DNA of 64,000 nt from Acidobacteriota bacterium. Its GTDB lineage: Bacteria > Acidobacteriota > Vicinamibacteria > Marinacidobacterales > Marinacidobacteraceae. Location of the stretch: positions 62,001 to 126,000 of the forward strand of contig JAJDUD010000064.1 in NCBI GenBank assembly GCA_022826825.1, in the 5' to 3' direction. This document shows positions 8,666 to 19,399 of the stretch, piece after piece (position 1 is the stretch's first letter; the number at the start of each line of letters is the position of its first letter). The position numbers were made by a program, and so were the translations under genes. The notes below the pieces were generated by a model. The model was not told where the DNA came from. It did not search any database and worked only from the letters and a program-made list of their open reading frames with translations.

Positions 8666-9322
8666 ATGACCGCACGGATCCTCGTTGCCGCCTTGGGCGC
8701 GTTGCTCATGAGCGCCGTGTGGGGCCAGGAAAACAGCGTCCCGCTCGGGACTCATCCATGGAACCCCAGGCTGGAGCGAACGCTGGATGCCGGCGAGGTT
8801 TCCGTTTTCAAGGTTGAGTTACACGAGGGGTTCGAATACGTCATCACCGGGTGGTGTTCCGCCGACTGCGACCTCGCGGTGCTCGATCCAGGCGGGGATA
8901 CGGTCGGGACGGACTACGAGGCTGATTCGTTTCCGGTGGTGGAGGTGGCAGCGGAGCAGTCCGGGTACTTTCGCGTGGAGCTTTCCTGCCCGGCGGAGGA
9001 CTGCACGGCGCGCGTTGACACGGAAGAAACGCGGTCCGGGACGCTCCCGAAGGGCGGTGTAGCCACCATCCCGATTCACCTTGAAACGGGCGCGGAGTAC
9101 ACGCTGACTGGAGTTTGCGACTCCGACTGTTCTGATCTCGACTTCCGGCTTCGGGACCCCGAGGGCGAGCAGGTGGGCGAGGACACGCTAACGGACTCCG
9201 TTCCAGTCCTCGTATTCGAGCCCCGGGAGGACGGTGTCTTCAGCTTGGTGGTCGAAATGATCGAATGTTCGGTCGAGCCCTGCCATTGGCAGGTCCGGGC
9301 TAGTGCTGACCCGAGAGAGTGA
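8666..9322 (+). CDS. Secreted protein with two tandem cysteine-paired beta modules
   Basis: 218 residues from an ATG with a GGGGGGAG ribosome binding site 7 nt upstream. The N-terminal 20 residues are a signal peptide (hydrophobic run then VWGQ). The mature part contains two similar modules of about 90 residues. Each has a G.C..DC motif, a DL...L.DP.G..VG.D block (DLAVLDPGGDTVGTD; LDFRLRDPEGEQVGED), then a G.F...V segment and a second Cys pair. The layout resembles the PPC (bacterial pre-peptidase C-terminal) beta-sandwich, but there is no peptidase domain attached. Function is unknown; it is probably periplasmic or extracellular. Base composition is lower in GC than its neighbours, suggesting an accessory gene. 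Confidence 0.75.
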   Translation: MTARILVAALGALLMSAVWGQENSVPLGTHPWNPRLERTLDAGEVSVFKVELHEGFEYVITGWCSADCDLAVLDPGGDTVGTDYEADSFPVVEVAAEQSGYFRVELSCPAEDCTARVDTEETRSGTLPKGGVATIPIHLETGAEYTLTGVCDSDCSDLDFRLRDPEGEQVGEDTLTDSVPVLVFEPREDGVFSLVVEMIECSVEPCHWQVRASADPRE

Positions 9323-9635
9323 TGGGTAGCGCGCTGGGTGTCTGTCAGGGGTCCTGGTTGGCGTCCGGCAGGTGGAGAGTATGTGGACCACACCGCTCGA
9401 TTGGGCGCCGTGGAGGCAGATTCGCTGTCGAACCCGACGCGCCGCCACCCGTTTCTCGTTCCAGATCGGAAGGGACACGGTTTCCGCGGCTGCCGTGTTG
9501 ATCCGGGTAACCGGCCGGCCCACGAGCTTCTTGGAGCACACAACGTTCGAGTCCGGAATCAGATAGAGCTCCATAACTGCGGCCCGCCCGGGGGCCAAGC
9601 CCCAAACCCAGGCGACGTGCGAAACTCCCGCCGCC
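9323..9635. other. Intergenic gap with no supported gene
   Basis: The stretch of 313 bp has several short open frames in both strands but none has a ribosome binding site or recognisable protein motif. No repeat unit of families A or B is present. I see no clear function. Confidence 0.4.
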
Positions 9636-10859
9636 GTGGTCTTCCGAGCCGTTTTCCTGTTCGCCGCCACCTTGGCGGCTCCGGCCGCCGCCGCTGAACC
9701 GGCGGAAGAACTCGCGGCCGCCGAAACGGCGGGGTCGCAACTGCTCTTCGACTACGACTTCGACGAGGCGCTCGAGCACTACGCGCGGGTCAGCGAGCGC
9801 TACCCGGAACACCCCACCGGCCCCTACAACCTCGCCACCACGATCTGGACGCGGCTCGCGCAGCGCAGCAACGGGATGCGCGGGTCGAGCCTCCGCAACG
9901 ACCGCTTCTTCTCCCAGCAGGGCCGGCCGGACGCCACGCCGGAGGAGGAGGCCGCCTTCCGCGGGCACCTCGAGGAGGCGTACCGGCGGGGCCGCGCGCT
10001 CCTGGAACGCGATCCCGGCGACGTGGAGGCGCTCTACTACCTCGGCGCCAGCGAGGCGCTCGAGTCGGGCTGGTCGGTGATCGTGGACGGGGCATGGTTC
10101 CGCGCCGCCCGCCAGATCCGGCGCGGGGTGGGCCGCCACCGGCGGGTCCAGGAACTCGATCCCGGCTTCCGGGACGCCTACGCGGTGCCGGGCGCCTACG
10201 ACTACGGGATCGAGACCCTGCCGCGGCCGCTCCGCTGGCTCGCCTTCCTGTTCGGGATGCGCGGCGATCGGGAGGCCGGCCTCGAGGCGGTGCGGATCAC
10301 CGCGGACGAGGGCCGGCGGGCGCGCTGGGGCGCGCTGTGGACCTGGGCGCTGCTGATGCAGCGCGAGGAGCGGGAGGACGAGGCGCTCGCGGCGATCCGG
10401 CGGCTGAACACCCGGTTCCCGAAGAACCCGGACTTCGTGCTCGACGAGGTCAGCATCCTGACCGCGCTCGGCGATTTCGAGGCCGCGCGCGAGCTGGCCG
10501 AACGGGTGCTGGAACGCCGCGGGGCGGGCTTCGGGAACTACCGGCTGGCGCTCCCGGGGCTCGTCGAGGCCCGGCTCGGGGAGGCGCTGCTGTTCGCCGA
10601 GCGCTGGGAGGAGGCGGAGGCGGTGTTCAGCCGCGGCCTCGCCGCCGGACCGAACCCCGAGGTGCGCGCGATCCTGCACTTCCGGCGGGGGAACGCCCGC
10701 GACGGCGCGGGGAAGCGGGGGACCGCGCTTACCGACTACGGGCGGGTCGTCCGGGGGGACGCCGACCAGGTGCTCGGCGAGTGGGCGGAGGAGCTGCGCC
10801 GGGCGCCTTGGCCGGAGGCGGCGCCGGAGGGTTCGCGTCCGGCGCGGCGGGCCGAGTAG
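9636..10859 (+). CDS. Exported TPR-repeat protein
   Basis: 407 residues from a GTG; no strong ribosome binding site is visible, so the start is provisional, but it gives a plausible signal peptide (FRAVFLFAATLAAPAAAAEP). The remainder is alpha-helical with tetratricopeptide-like repeats, for example FDEALEHYARVSERYPEHPTGPYNLATT near residues 37-64, DPGDVEALYYLGASEALESG, EREDEALAAIRRLNTRFPKNPDFVLDEVSIL, and RWEEAEAVFSRGLAAGPNPEVRAI. TPR proteins scaffold protein complexes; here it would act in the periplasm. No enzymatic motif is present. It stands alone, with an orphan gene 68 bp downstream. Confidence 0.72.
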   Translation: MVFRAVFLFAATLAAPAAAAEPAEELAAAETAGSQLLFDYDFDEALEHYARVSERYPEHPTGPYNLATTIWTRLAQRSNGMRGSSLRNDRFFSQQGRPDATPEEEAAFRGHLEEAYRRGRALLERDPGDVEALYYLGASEALESGWSVIVDGAWFRAARQIRRGVGRHRRVQELDPGFRDAYAVPGAYDYGIETLPRPLRWLAFLFGMRGDREAGLEAVRITADEGRRARWGALWTWALLMQREEREDEALAAIRRLNTRFPKNPDFVLDEVSILTALGDFEAARELAERVLERRGAGFGNYRLALPGLVEARLGEALLFAERWEEAEAVFSRGLAAGPNPEVRAILHFRRGNARDGAGKRGTALTDYGRVVRGDADQVLGEWAEELRRAPWPEAAPEGSRPARRAE

Positions 10860-10927
10860 GGGGTGAACAGCGGGTCCGCGGCCGTCCGCGGCAGTAACAT
10901 GGACGGGCGCACGTCGGGCCCGGACTC

Positions 10928-11356
10928 ATGCTGATCAAGGAGCAATCCCTCGCTGAGGAGGCGGAAGCCGACCGCGGCTTCGATTCCCCTTCGCTCGACC
11001 TCACCGTCCAACTCGATTCGATGCGGAACCTGAAGGACGGCTGGCTGGAGGGTGGCGGTGTGGCGCCGAGCGCGAGCGGCCTTGACTGGCTTGCCGGAGC
11101 GTTGGCGCGCCATTACCCGGAAGGTTCTCCTCGGCCGTATCTCTATCCGACGGAAGACGGCGGAGTGCAGGCCGAGTGGTCCCTTGCCGCCTGGCGTGCT
11201 TCGCTGGAGATCGACCTGAATTCCCACCGTGGCAACTGGTTTGCCCTGAACCTTGAGACAGACAACGCCGAGGAGCGGCAGCTCCGATGCGACGAGACGT
11301 CGGACTGGCAGTGGCTGGTCCGGCGGATTCACGACATGTCTCGGGGTCTCGGGTGA
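10928..11356 (+). CDS. Conserved-looking small protein of unknown function
   Basis: 142 residues from the ATG at 10928. I do not recognise a characterised family. The central part (LKDGWLEGGGVAPS...LDWLAGAL.RHYP...PRPYLYPTEDGGVQAEWSLAAWRASLEIDL) has a strong Trp/Pro/Asp pattern typical of a compact soluble domain, with a basic-acidic C-terminus. There is no signal peptide or membrane segment. GC content is lower than the surrounding metabolic genes, and it sits beside two other orphan genes on the opposite strand, which suggests an accessory island with possible toxin-antitoxin or defence genes. That role is inference from context only. Confidence 0.6.
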   Translation: MLIKEQSLAEEAEADRGFDSPSLDLTVQLDSMRNLKDGWLEGGGVAPSASGLDWLAGALARHYPEGSPRPYLYPTEDGGVQAEWSLAAWRASLEIDLNSHRGNWFALNLETDNAEERQLRCDETSDWQWLVRRIHDMSRGLG

Positions 11357-11434
11357 CGGGCGAAACACCACTTTGGCGACGAACCTTGGGACGCCTTCCG
11401 GTTCACAGGGGTGCACTCCGGGCACCCGACCTGA

Positions 11435-11686
11435 CTACAGCTGCGGGATCCTGGCTTTGGCTTCCGGGAGCTTGCCGAAAAACCGGAAGAGTTTCTTCAC
11501 GTGGAAAAGTGCGATCTCCGGGTTTGTGCGGCCATGCGCCCCTTTGGGCAGGGCCACGAAGGCTCTGTCCCTGAGGGCAGGGCAGTAGATGTGAATCCCG
11601 TGTTCCTTTTCCTTCATCTCCCAGTCCGGGAGAAGCTCATCCATCCACCTTGTGAGGCTGTTCCAGCGGATCTGGCCGGAACTCAC
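11435..11686 (-). CDS. Small protein, second gene of a toxin-antitoxin-like pair
   Basis: 83 residues from a GTG with GGGGAT upstream; it begins 19 bp after the stop of the 161-residue gene and is surely co-transcribed with it. It is basic and carries IRWNSLTRWMDELLPDW, then EHGIHIYCPALRDRAFVALPKG and a C-terminal Lys/Arg helix. The size, basic charge and pairing with an upstream partner are like toxins of small type II modules (HicA-like geometry), but no HicA catalytic His motif (G.H....) is present. The function is unknown; toxin is a hypothesis. Confidence 0.5.
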   Translation of the reverse strand: MSSGQIRWNSLTRWMDELLPDWEMKEKEHGIHIYCPALRDRAFVALPKGAHGRTNPEIALFHVKKLFRFFGKLPEAKARIPQL

Positions 11687-11705
11687 CGCCAGATCCCCGC
11701 GGCCG

Positions 11706-12191
11706 TCAGGCCGCCATTGCCGGCGGTGGGGCGGCGGCGGCCTTCGGCTCGGGATTCAACGCGGGGGAAGACTTTGAGGGTTGCAGGCGCTCTACGGCGA
11801 TCTCCGCCGGCAGTGCCTCGGTTTCACGCCTGAGGTCCGCGCACTCGGCAGGGGTCGCCCCTGCTCGGATTTCGCTACGGGCACTCTCCCACTCCGCCAC
11901 ACTCTCGTCGTCAGTCGCCGCGATGAAGTCCTGCGCCGCCGTCTTGAACTCGCGGAACGTGTTGGCGTCTTTGGCCAGGTCGAACAGGGTGGCGGCCAAC
12001 CCCGACTTGAAATCCAGGTACGCGGAGTTCACGTCTTCCCCGCCGGCGGCGAGTCCGCCGGGGTTGACACCATAGATGCACGTTGAGCCGTACTCCTCGA
12101 CACAGGTGATCCGGCCCCGGATGCGGACGTCAGCCACGAATCCCTGTCCGTACACCGGGGTCCGGAACTGGAAGTAGAGAGGAACCGTCAT
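11706..12191 (-). CDS. Unknown protein, first gene of a toxin-antitoxin-like pair
   Basis: 161 residues. An N-terminal beta-rich part (GFVADVRIRGRITCVEEYGSTCIYGVNPGGLAAGG) is followed by helices containing SAYLDFKSGLAATLFDLAKDANTFREFKTAAQDFIAATDDE and a long Pro/Ala-rich tail ending PPPAMAA. The early domain layout (beta strands, then helix with repeated hydrophobics) recalls small antitoxins such as HicB, but similarity is only structural in feel. It overlaps nothing and is followed after 19 bp by a small basic protein gene. It has no signal peptide. Divergent from gcvT with a 111-bp shared upstream region. Confidence 0.55.
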   Translation of the reverse strand: MTVPLYFQFRTPVYGQGFVADVRIRGRITCVEEYGSTCIYGVNPGGLAAGGEDVNSAYLDFKSGLAATLFDLAKDANTFREFKTAAQDFIAATDDESVAEWESARSEIRAGATPAECADLRRETEALPAEIAVERLQPSKSSPALNPEPKAAAAPPPAMAA

Positions 12192-12192
12192 C

Positions 12193-12219
12193 GAGTCGCT
12201 GTTTGGGGAGTCGCTGTTT
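12193..12219. promoter_or_regulatory. Direct repeat in divergent region upstream of gcvT
   Basis: The 12-mer GAGTCGCTGTTT occurs at 12193 and 12208, 15 bp apart, between the minus-strand orphan pair and gcvT. It could be a regulator site, or a local duplication. No glycine riboswitch-like motif was seen. Confidence 0.3.
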
Positions 12220-12302
12220 ACCCGATTGTATTGCGCGAGTCAAAGCCGTTCCGTCGTAATGGAAGCGCTCGGCCGGGGTCACCGATTCCTATAATCGTCC
12301 GG

Positions 12303-13439
12303 ATGTCGCTCCGCCGGACCCCGCTCCACGCTCTCCACCAGGAACTCGGCGGCAGGCTCGTGCCGTTCGCCGGCTGGGAGATGCCGGTGCAGTTCGGGGG
12401 GGTGGTCTCGGAGCACCTCGCGGTGCGGCGGCAGGCGGGGCTCTTCGACGTGAGCCACATGGGCGAGTTGCGGGTCACCGGCCCGGATGCGCTGCCGCTC
12501 CTCCAGCGGCTGACCCCGAACGACGTCGCGCGGCTCGTGCCGGGGCGGGCGCAGTACTCGGCGCTCACCACCGACTCGGGCGGCTTCGTGGACGACATCA
12601 TCGTCTACCGGCGGGGGGAGGAGTCCTTCCTGGTGGTCACGAACGCCGCGAACACCCCCCGGGACCTCGCGTGGATCCGCGAGCGGGGCGGGACGGCCGC
12701 GGAGTGCGTGGAGGACCTGAGCGACGAGACGGCGCTGCTCGCGCTCCAGGGACCCCGCGCGCAGGCGATCCTGCAGACGCTGACCGGCCTGGACCTGGCG
12801 ACGATCCGTTACTACCGGTTCGCCGAAGGGGAGGTCGCGGGCGTCCCGGGAACCGTCGCCCGGATGGGCTACACCGGGGAGGACGGCTTCGAGATCATGG
12901 TCCCGGCCGACCGGGCCGAGGGGCTGGCGCGGCGCCTTCTCGACGCCGGCGCGCCGGAGGGGCTCGTCCCCACCGGGCTCGGGGCCCGGGACACCCTGCG
13001 GCTCGAGGCCAAGATGGCGCTCCACGGGAACGACATCGACGAGGACCACTCCGTCGAGGAGGCGGACCTCGGCTGGATCGTGAAGCCCGACAAGGGCGAC
13101 TTCATCGGCCGCGACGTCCTGGTGGCCCAGCGCGAGAACGGCGTCACCCGCAAGCTCGTCGGCTTCGAACTGCGGGACCGGGGGGTGCCGCGCCACGGGT
13201 ATCCCCTCGTGGTGAACGGCGAGCCCTTCGGCGAGGTGACGAGCGGGGGGCACGCCCCCTTCCTGAAGAAGAGCCTCGGGCTCGCCTACCTGCCAACGGA
13301 CGCCTGCCAGCCGGGCCAGGCGTTCGAGGTGGTGATCCGGGGACGCCCGGTCCCCGCCGAAGTGGTGCCCACGCCGTTCTACGTGCGGCCCGGCAAGAAA
13401 AAGAAGAAGAAGAAACGCGCAGCGGCGGCTGCCACCTGA
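12303..13439 (+). CDS. gcvT: Aminomethyltransferase, glycine cleavage T protein
   Basis: 378 residues from the ATG at 12303; the longer frame upstream reads non-conserved sequence. T protein transfers the methylene unit from aminomethyl-lipoyl H protein to tetrahydrofolate, releasing ammonia. The N-terminal GCV_T domain opens with RRTPLHALHQELGGRLVPF and FDVSHMGELRVTG, contains the folate-site region ANTPRDLAWI and ALQGPRAQ, and the YTGEDGFEI segment. The C-terminal barrel domain spans about 285-360. Unusual: the protein ends in a run of six to seven Lys then Ala (KKKKKKRAAAAAT), an extension absent from typical T proteins. It is followed 26 bp later by gcvH. Confidence 0.95.
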   Translation: MSLRRTPLHALHQELGGRLVPFAGWEMPVQFGGVVSEHLAVRRQAGLFDVSHMGELRVTGPDALPLLQRLTPNDVARLVPGRAQYSALTTDSGGFVDDIIVYRRGEESFLVVTNAANTPRDLAWIRERGGTAAECVEDLSDETALLALQGPRAQAILQTLTGLDLATIRYYRFAEGEVAGVPGTVARMGYTGEDGFEIMVPADRAEGLARRLLDAGAPEGLVPTGLGARDTLRLEAKMALHGNDIDEDHSVEEADLGWIVKPDKGDFIGRDVLVAQRENGVTRKLVGFELRDRGVPRHGYPLVVNGEPFGEVTSGGHAPFLKKSLGLAYLPTDACQPGQAFEVVIRGRPVPAEVVPTPFYVRPGKKKKKKKRAAAAAT

Positions 13440-13465
13440 CCCAGGAAAACTCTCCCGGAGAACCG

Positions 13466-13858
13466 ATGATCCCCGACGATCTCTACTACAGCAAAGAGCA
13501 CGAATGGCTGCGCCTCGAAGGGGACGGCTCCGCGACGATCGGCATCACCGACCACGCCCAGCAGGAACTCGGGGACATCGTCTACGTCGAACTCCCCGAG
13601 CCGGACGCCGCGCTCGAGGCCGACGACGTGATGGGCAGCGTGGAGTCCGTGAAGGCGGTTTCGGAGATCTTCTGCCCGGTGGCGGGCACGGTGACCGAGG
13701 TCAACGGGTCCCTCGAGGACGCTCCCGAGGTGGTCAACTCGGACCCCTACGGGGACGGCTGGCTGATCCGGCTGACGCTGGACGACCCGGCGTCGGTGGC
13801 GGGGACGATGCTGTCGGCGGGGCAATACGAAGCGCACGTCGCGAGCGAGGCTGACTGA
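13466..13858 (+). CDS. gcvH: Glycine cleavage system H protein
   Basis: 130 residues from an ATG with a CGGAG ribosome binding site. The lipoyl-carrier domain is complete: KEHEWLRLEGDGSATIGITDHAQQ at the N-terminus, and the lipoylation Lys63 in GSVESVKAVSE. It shuttles the aminomethyl group between P, T and L proteins in the cytosol. It lies directly after gcvT and before gcvP, with a REP-like repeat between H and P. The gene for L protein (lipoamide dehydrogenase) is not in this window. Confidence 0.96.
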   Translation: MIPDDLYYSKEHEWLRLEGDGSATIGITDHAQQELGDIVYVELPEPDAALEADDVMGSVESVKAVSEIFCPVAGTVTEVNGSLEDAPEVVNSDPYGDGWLIRLTLDDPASVAGTMLSAGQYEAHVASEAD

Positions 13859-13897
13859 GCGGGCCGGGAGGGCCATCCGGACCTGGGGCCCGCGCGC

Positions 13898-13956
13898 TCT
13901 GCGGCCCTGCGGGCCGCGTGCCGACCGGAGGTCGGCGTTCCCCGCCGGGGGCGCCG
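13898..13956. repeat. REP-like double hairpin, family B, between gcvH and gcvP
   Basis: Stem GCGGCCC-tgc-GGGCCGC, then CGTGCCGACC-gga-GGTCGGCGTTCC. It occupies much of the 261-bp gap before gcvP. Nothing else recognisable is there. Confidence 0.65.
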
Positions 13957-14119
13957 TCCGCGCTTTTTGCCGGTCGGTTCCGGCGCCTCCCACGGTTAGA
14001 ATCCGGGGTCCGACCGGGTGGGGGGACCTGGCGGGGCGACAGCCGGTGACCAGCCCTGCCGGTCGGAGTTTCCGGCGCCGTTCCGGCACGTGCCGACCCC
14101 CCACAGCTCCCGAGTTCCC

Positions 14120-17086
<2,967 letters not shown>

Positions 17087-17146
17087 CCCCATCCACCGGG
17101 CGCCTGGCATCGCCCGAACCGCGAACACCCCTCAAGGCATCCCGAG

Positions 17147-18514
17147 TTGACGAAGAAACGAAGCCTGCGCGCCTGCGCCGCCCAGATCAGCCCCGTCTTC
17201 ATGGACAAGAAGGCGAGCGTCGAGAAGTACGCGGAGACGATCCGCGAGGCCGGCCGGCAGGGCGTGGACCTCATCGTGACGCCGGAGACCGGGATCCCGG
17301 TCTATCCCTACTGGCGCAACAACTTCGGCTACACCGATCCCGAGTCGGCGCGGCGCTGGAAGGAGACGGTGGTCCGCTTCTACGACGAGGCGGTGCGCAT
17401 CCCGGGGCCGGAGACCGAGGAACTCGGCCGCGCCGTGAAGGCCGCCGGGCTCACCGCGGTCATCGGCCTGAACGAGCAGGACGACCGGCCGGGTTCGCGC
17501 ACCCTCTACAACACGATGCTGTTCATCGGCCCCGACGGGGAGGTCATGGGCCGCCACCGGAAGCTGATGCCCACCCACCAGGAACGGATCTTCTGGGGGC
17601 GCGGCGACGCGAGCGACCTCCGGGTCTTCGAGACGCCGTTCGGGCGGCTCGGCGGGCTGATCTGCTTCGAGAACCACATGACGCTGCTGAAGGCGGCGAT
17701 GGCGGTGAAGGGCGAGGAGGTGCACGCCGCGTGCTGGCCGGGCTACTGGGCCTACGGGGGGCCGGGGAAGACCGTCCGCGACATGACGGGGACTCTGCAT
17801 CCGCTCCACCACTCGGATCAGGACGCCGCGGTGCGCGAGTACGCGTTCGAGACCCAGACCTTCGTGGTCTCGGCGTCGCTGTTCCTGACCGAGGACGACG
17901 TGCCCGACGACTTCCCCTACAAGGAGACGACGAACTGGAAGTGGGCGATGGGCGGCAGCGCCATCGCCACCCCGTTCGGGACCTACGCCGCGGAGCCGCT
18001 CTTCGGCCAGGAGGGGCTGGTGATCGCCGATCTCGACCTCGCCGACCGGATCGTGGCCAAGAACGTCTTCGACTGCATGGGCCACTACGCCCGCTGGGAC
18101 GTGGCGCAGTTGCGCCTCAAGCGCCAGGCGGTCGGCCCGGAGCCGGCGGCGGCCGAGCTGGCGGCGCCGCGCGCCGCGCGGGTGGTGGAAGTCCCGGCCG
18201 CGCCGGCGGGCCCGCCGGCCGTCGAGGCAGGGGAGCAGCCGCCGCCGGGCGTGCTGCCGAAGGCGATCATGGGCGCGGTCCCGGAGGGTCTGGCGAAGCC
18301 GCTGCTCGAGGCGCTCTCCGAGAAGTTCGGGCCGGGCTCGGTCGCCGCCGCGCGCGCCGAGCTCGACGCCGACGACCTCGAGGAACTGGCCCGCTCGCAC
18401 GGCCTCTCGCACGACGAGGTGGTGTCGTTCATCCACGACTTCATCGACCTCATCCGCCGGCGGAGCGAGTTCGTCGTTCCGGATCTGGTCGTCGAAGAAC
18501 CGGCCGATGCGTGA
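17147..18514 (+). CDS. Nitrilase/carbon-nitrogen hydrolase with C-terminal extension
   Basis: 455 residues from a TTG with AAGG 9 nt upstream. A branch-1 nitrilase domain covers about residues 8-325 with the catalytic triad Glu47 (TPETGIP), Lys139 (HRKLMPT) and Cys173 (LICFENHM). Such enzymes hydrolyse organic nitriles to acids plus ammonia. The following part is unusual: a Pro/Ala linker (about 330-370) and an 85-residue helical segment (VLPKAIMGAVPEGLAKPLLEALSEKF...FIHDFIDLIRRRSEF) not found in ordinary nitrilases. It sits 60 bp after gcvP and 34 bp before a membrane-protein gene, so it may be part of the same transcript. The role of the extension is unknown. Confidence 0.85.
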   Translation: MTKKRSLRACAAQISPVFMDKKASVEKYAETIREAGRQGVDLIVTPETGIPVYPYWRNNFGYTDPESARRWKETVVRFYDEAVRIPGPETEELGRAVKAAGLTAVIGLNEQDDRPGSRTLYNTMLFIGPDGEVMGRHRKLMPTHQERIFWGRGDASDLRVFETPFGRLGGLICFENHMTLLKAAMAVKGEEVHAACWPGYWAYGGPGKTVRDMTGTLHPLHHSDQDAAVREYAFETQTFVVSASLFLTEDDVPDDFPYKETTNWKWAMGGSAIATPFGTYAAEPLFGQEGLVIADLDLADRIVAKNVFDCMGHYARWDVAQLRLKRQAVGPEPAAAELAAPRAARVVEVPAAPAGPPAVEAGEQPPPGVLPKAIMGAVPEGLAKPLLEALSEKFGPGSVAAARAELDADDLEELARSHGLSHDEVVSFIHDFIDLIRRRSEFVVPDLVVEEPADA

Positions 18515-18548
18515 TCGGGGCCGAGGCCTCGCGTAATCCCCTCCGTTC

Positions 18549-19049
18549 ATGGCGCTCGGTCTGCTGACCGTCCACCTGGCGGGCCTCGCCTTCTTCGCCT
18601 ACACCTGCTTCGGGGTGGGCGACGGGACGCTGGCCTTCCACATCGGGGCCGGTCTCATCGCGGTGATGCTGGTGGTGTTCGCCCACACCATGAGCTACTT
18701 CTACCTGGTCGCCATGACCAGCATGATGCGGAAGGCGCTGGCCGGCGAGAGCGGTCCGCCGGTGCTGGTGGACGACCCGCGGGGGCCGGAGCTGCTGGCG
18801 CGGAGCCGGCGGCTCAAGGCGAGCGCCATGCCCTGGGCGATGGGCGGCATGATCCTCCCGATGGCCGCCTTCATCCTGGGAGGCGGCGCCCACACCCGGG
18901 CCTTCCCGCCCGTCATCCACACCGCCGCCGGCTACCTGGTCTTCGTCTTCGCGATCCTGGCGACGGTGATGGTGGGGCTGGCGCTGCTCCGCCAGAACCG
19001 CATCGTGGAGTCCTTCCAGGCCGCGGGGGGCGACCCCGCCACCACGTGA
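18549..19049 (+). CDS. Four-helix integral membrane protein of unknown function
   Basis: 166 residues from the ATG at 18549, with no convincing ribosome binding site. Four hydrophobic segments are visible: residues about 3-24, 30-60 (HIGAGLIAVMLVVFAHTMSYFYLVAMTSMM), 95-117 and 122-147 (HTAAGYLVFVFAILATVMVGLALL). His and Met are placed in the membrane segments (H31, H45, H122), which would suit heme or metal binding, but no family was recognised. It follows the nitrilase gene by 34 bp and is probably co-transcribed with it. Confidence 0.6.
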   Translation: MALGLLTVHLAGLAFFAYTCFGVGDGTLAFHIGAGLIAVMLVVFAHTMSYFYLVAMTSMMRKALAGESGPPVLVDDPRGPELLARSRRLKASAMPWAMGGMILPMAAFILGGGAHTRAFPPVIHTAAGYLVFVFAILATVMVGLALLRQNRIVESFQAAGGDPATT

Positions 19050-19119
19050 ACCACGCGCGGCAGCGCAGCACCAACCACCCCCACCACAACCCTCCCCCGT
19101 ACCAGGCGCGTGCGGCAGC

Positions 19120-19164
19120 GGAGCACCGGTCTCCGACCGGCATCGCGGCCCGCGGGGCCGCGAA
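19120..19164. repeat. REP-like double hairpin, family A, single unit
   Basis: Minus orientation: GGAGCACCGGTCTCCGACCGG followed by CATCG and stem CGCGGCCC-gc-GGGGCCGCG. The 30-bp flank before it also resembles the sequence at 25700-25745. The rest of 19050-19399 holds more of this repeat type and the hairpin at 19304. Confidence 0.6.
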
Positions 19165-19303
19165 CCCGCACACCCCCGACCAGCATCGCGCAGCGGCTCC
19201 CCCCGCGCCATGCGCACCAGGTTGCCGCGCCGGCAGCCGCGCGCCTACAATCTCCGGTGCCGTCGGTCCCGCCTATCTACCCTTTGGGGCTGGCGGCCTA
19301 CCC

Positions 19304-19325
19304 GAGGGCCCCTGCGGGGGCCCTC
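19304..19325. terminator. Perfect 9-bp hairpin ahead of the NYN gene
   Basis: GAGGGCCCC and GGGGCCCTC flank a 4-nt loop (TGCG). The downstream bases are TATTACTACC, not a U-run. It could terminate transcription from the membrane-protein gene or be an attenuator. Confidence 0.35.
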
Positions 19326-19399
19326 TATTACTACCTTTGCCTTACCAATAGCTTCCCGTAGGGAAGGTGTCCGAGCTCGCCTCGCACAAGGGGGATCCC

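Noticed and set aside
9338-9697. Small genes in the 9.3-9.7 kb gap on either strand
   Set aside because: Open frames exist but no start with a ribosome binding site, no family motif, and they overlap each other on both strands.
12192-12302. Glycine riboswitch before gcvT
   Set aside because: No tandem aptamer motif or characteristic conserved bases; only a short direct repeat.
13859-14119. Glycine riboswitch or leader peptide before gcvP
   Set aside because: The gap mainly consists of a REP-like repeat; no aptamer-like sequence is seen.
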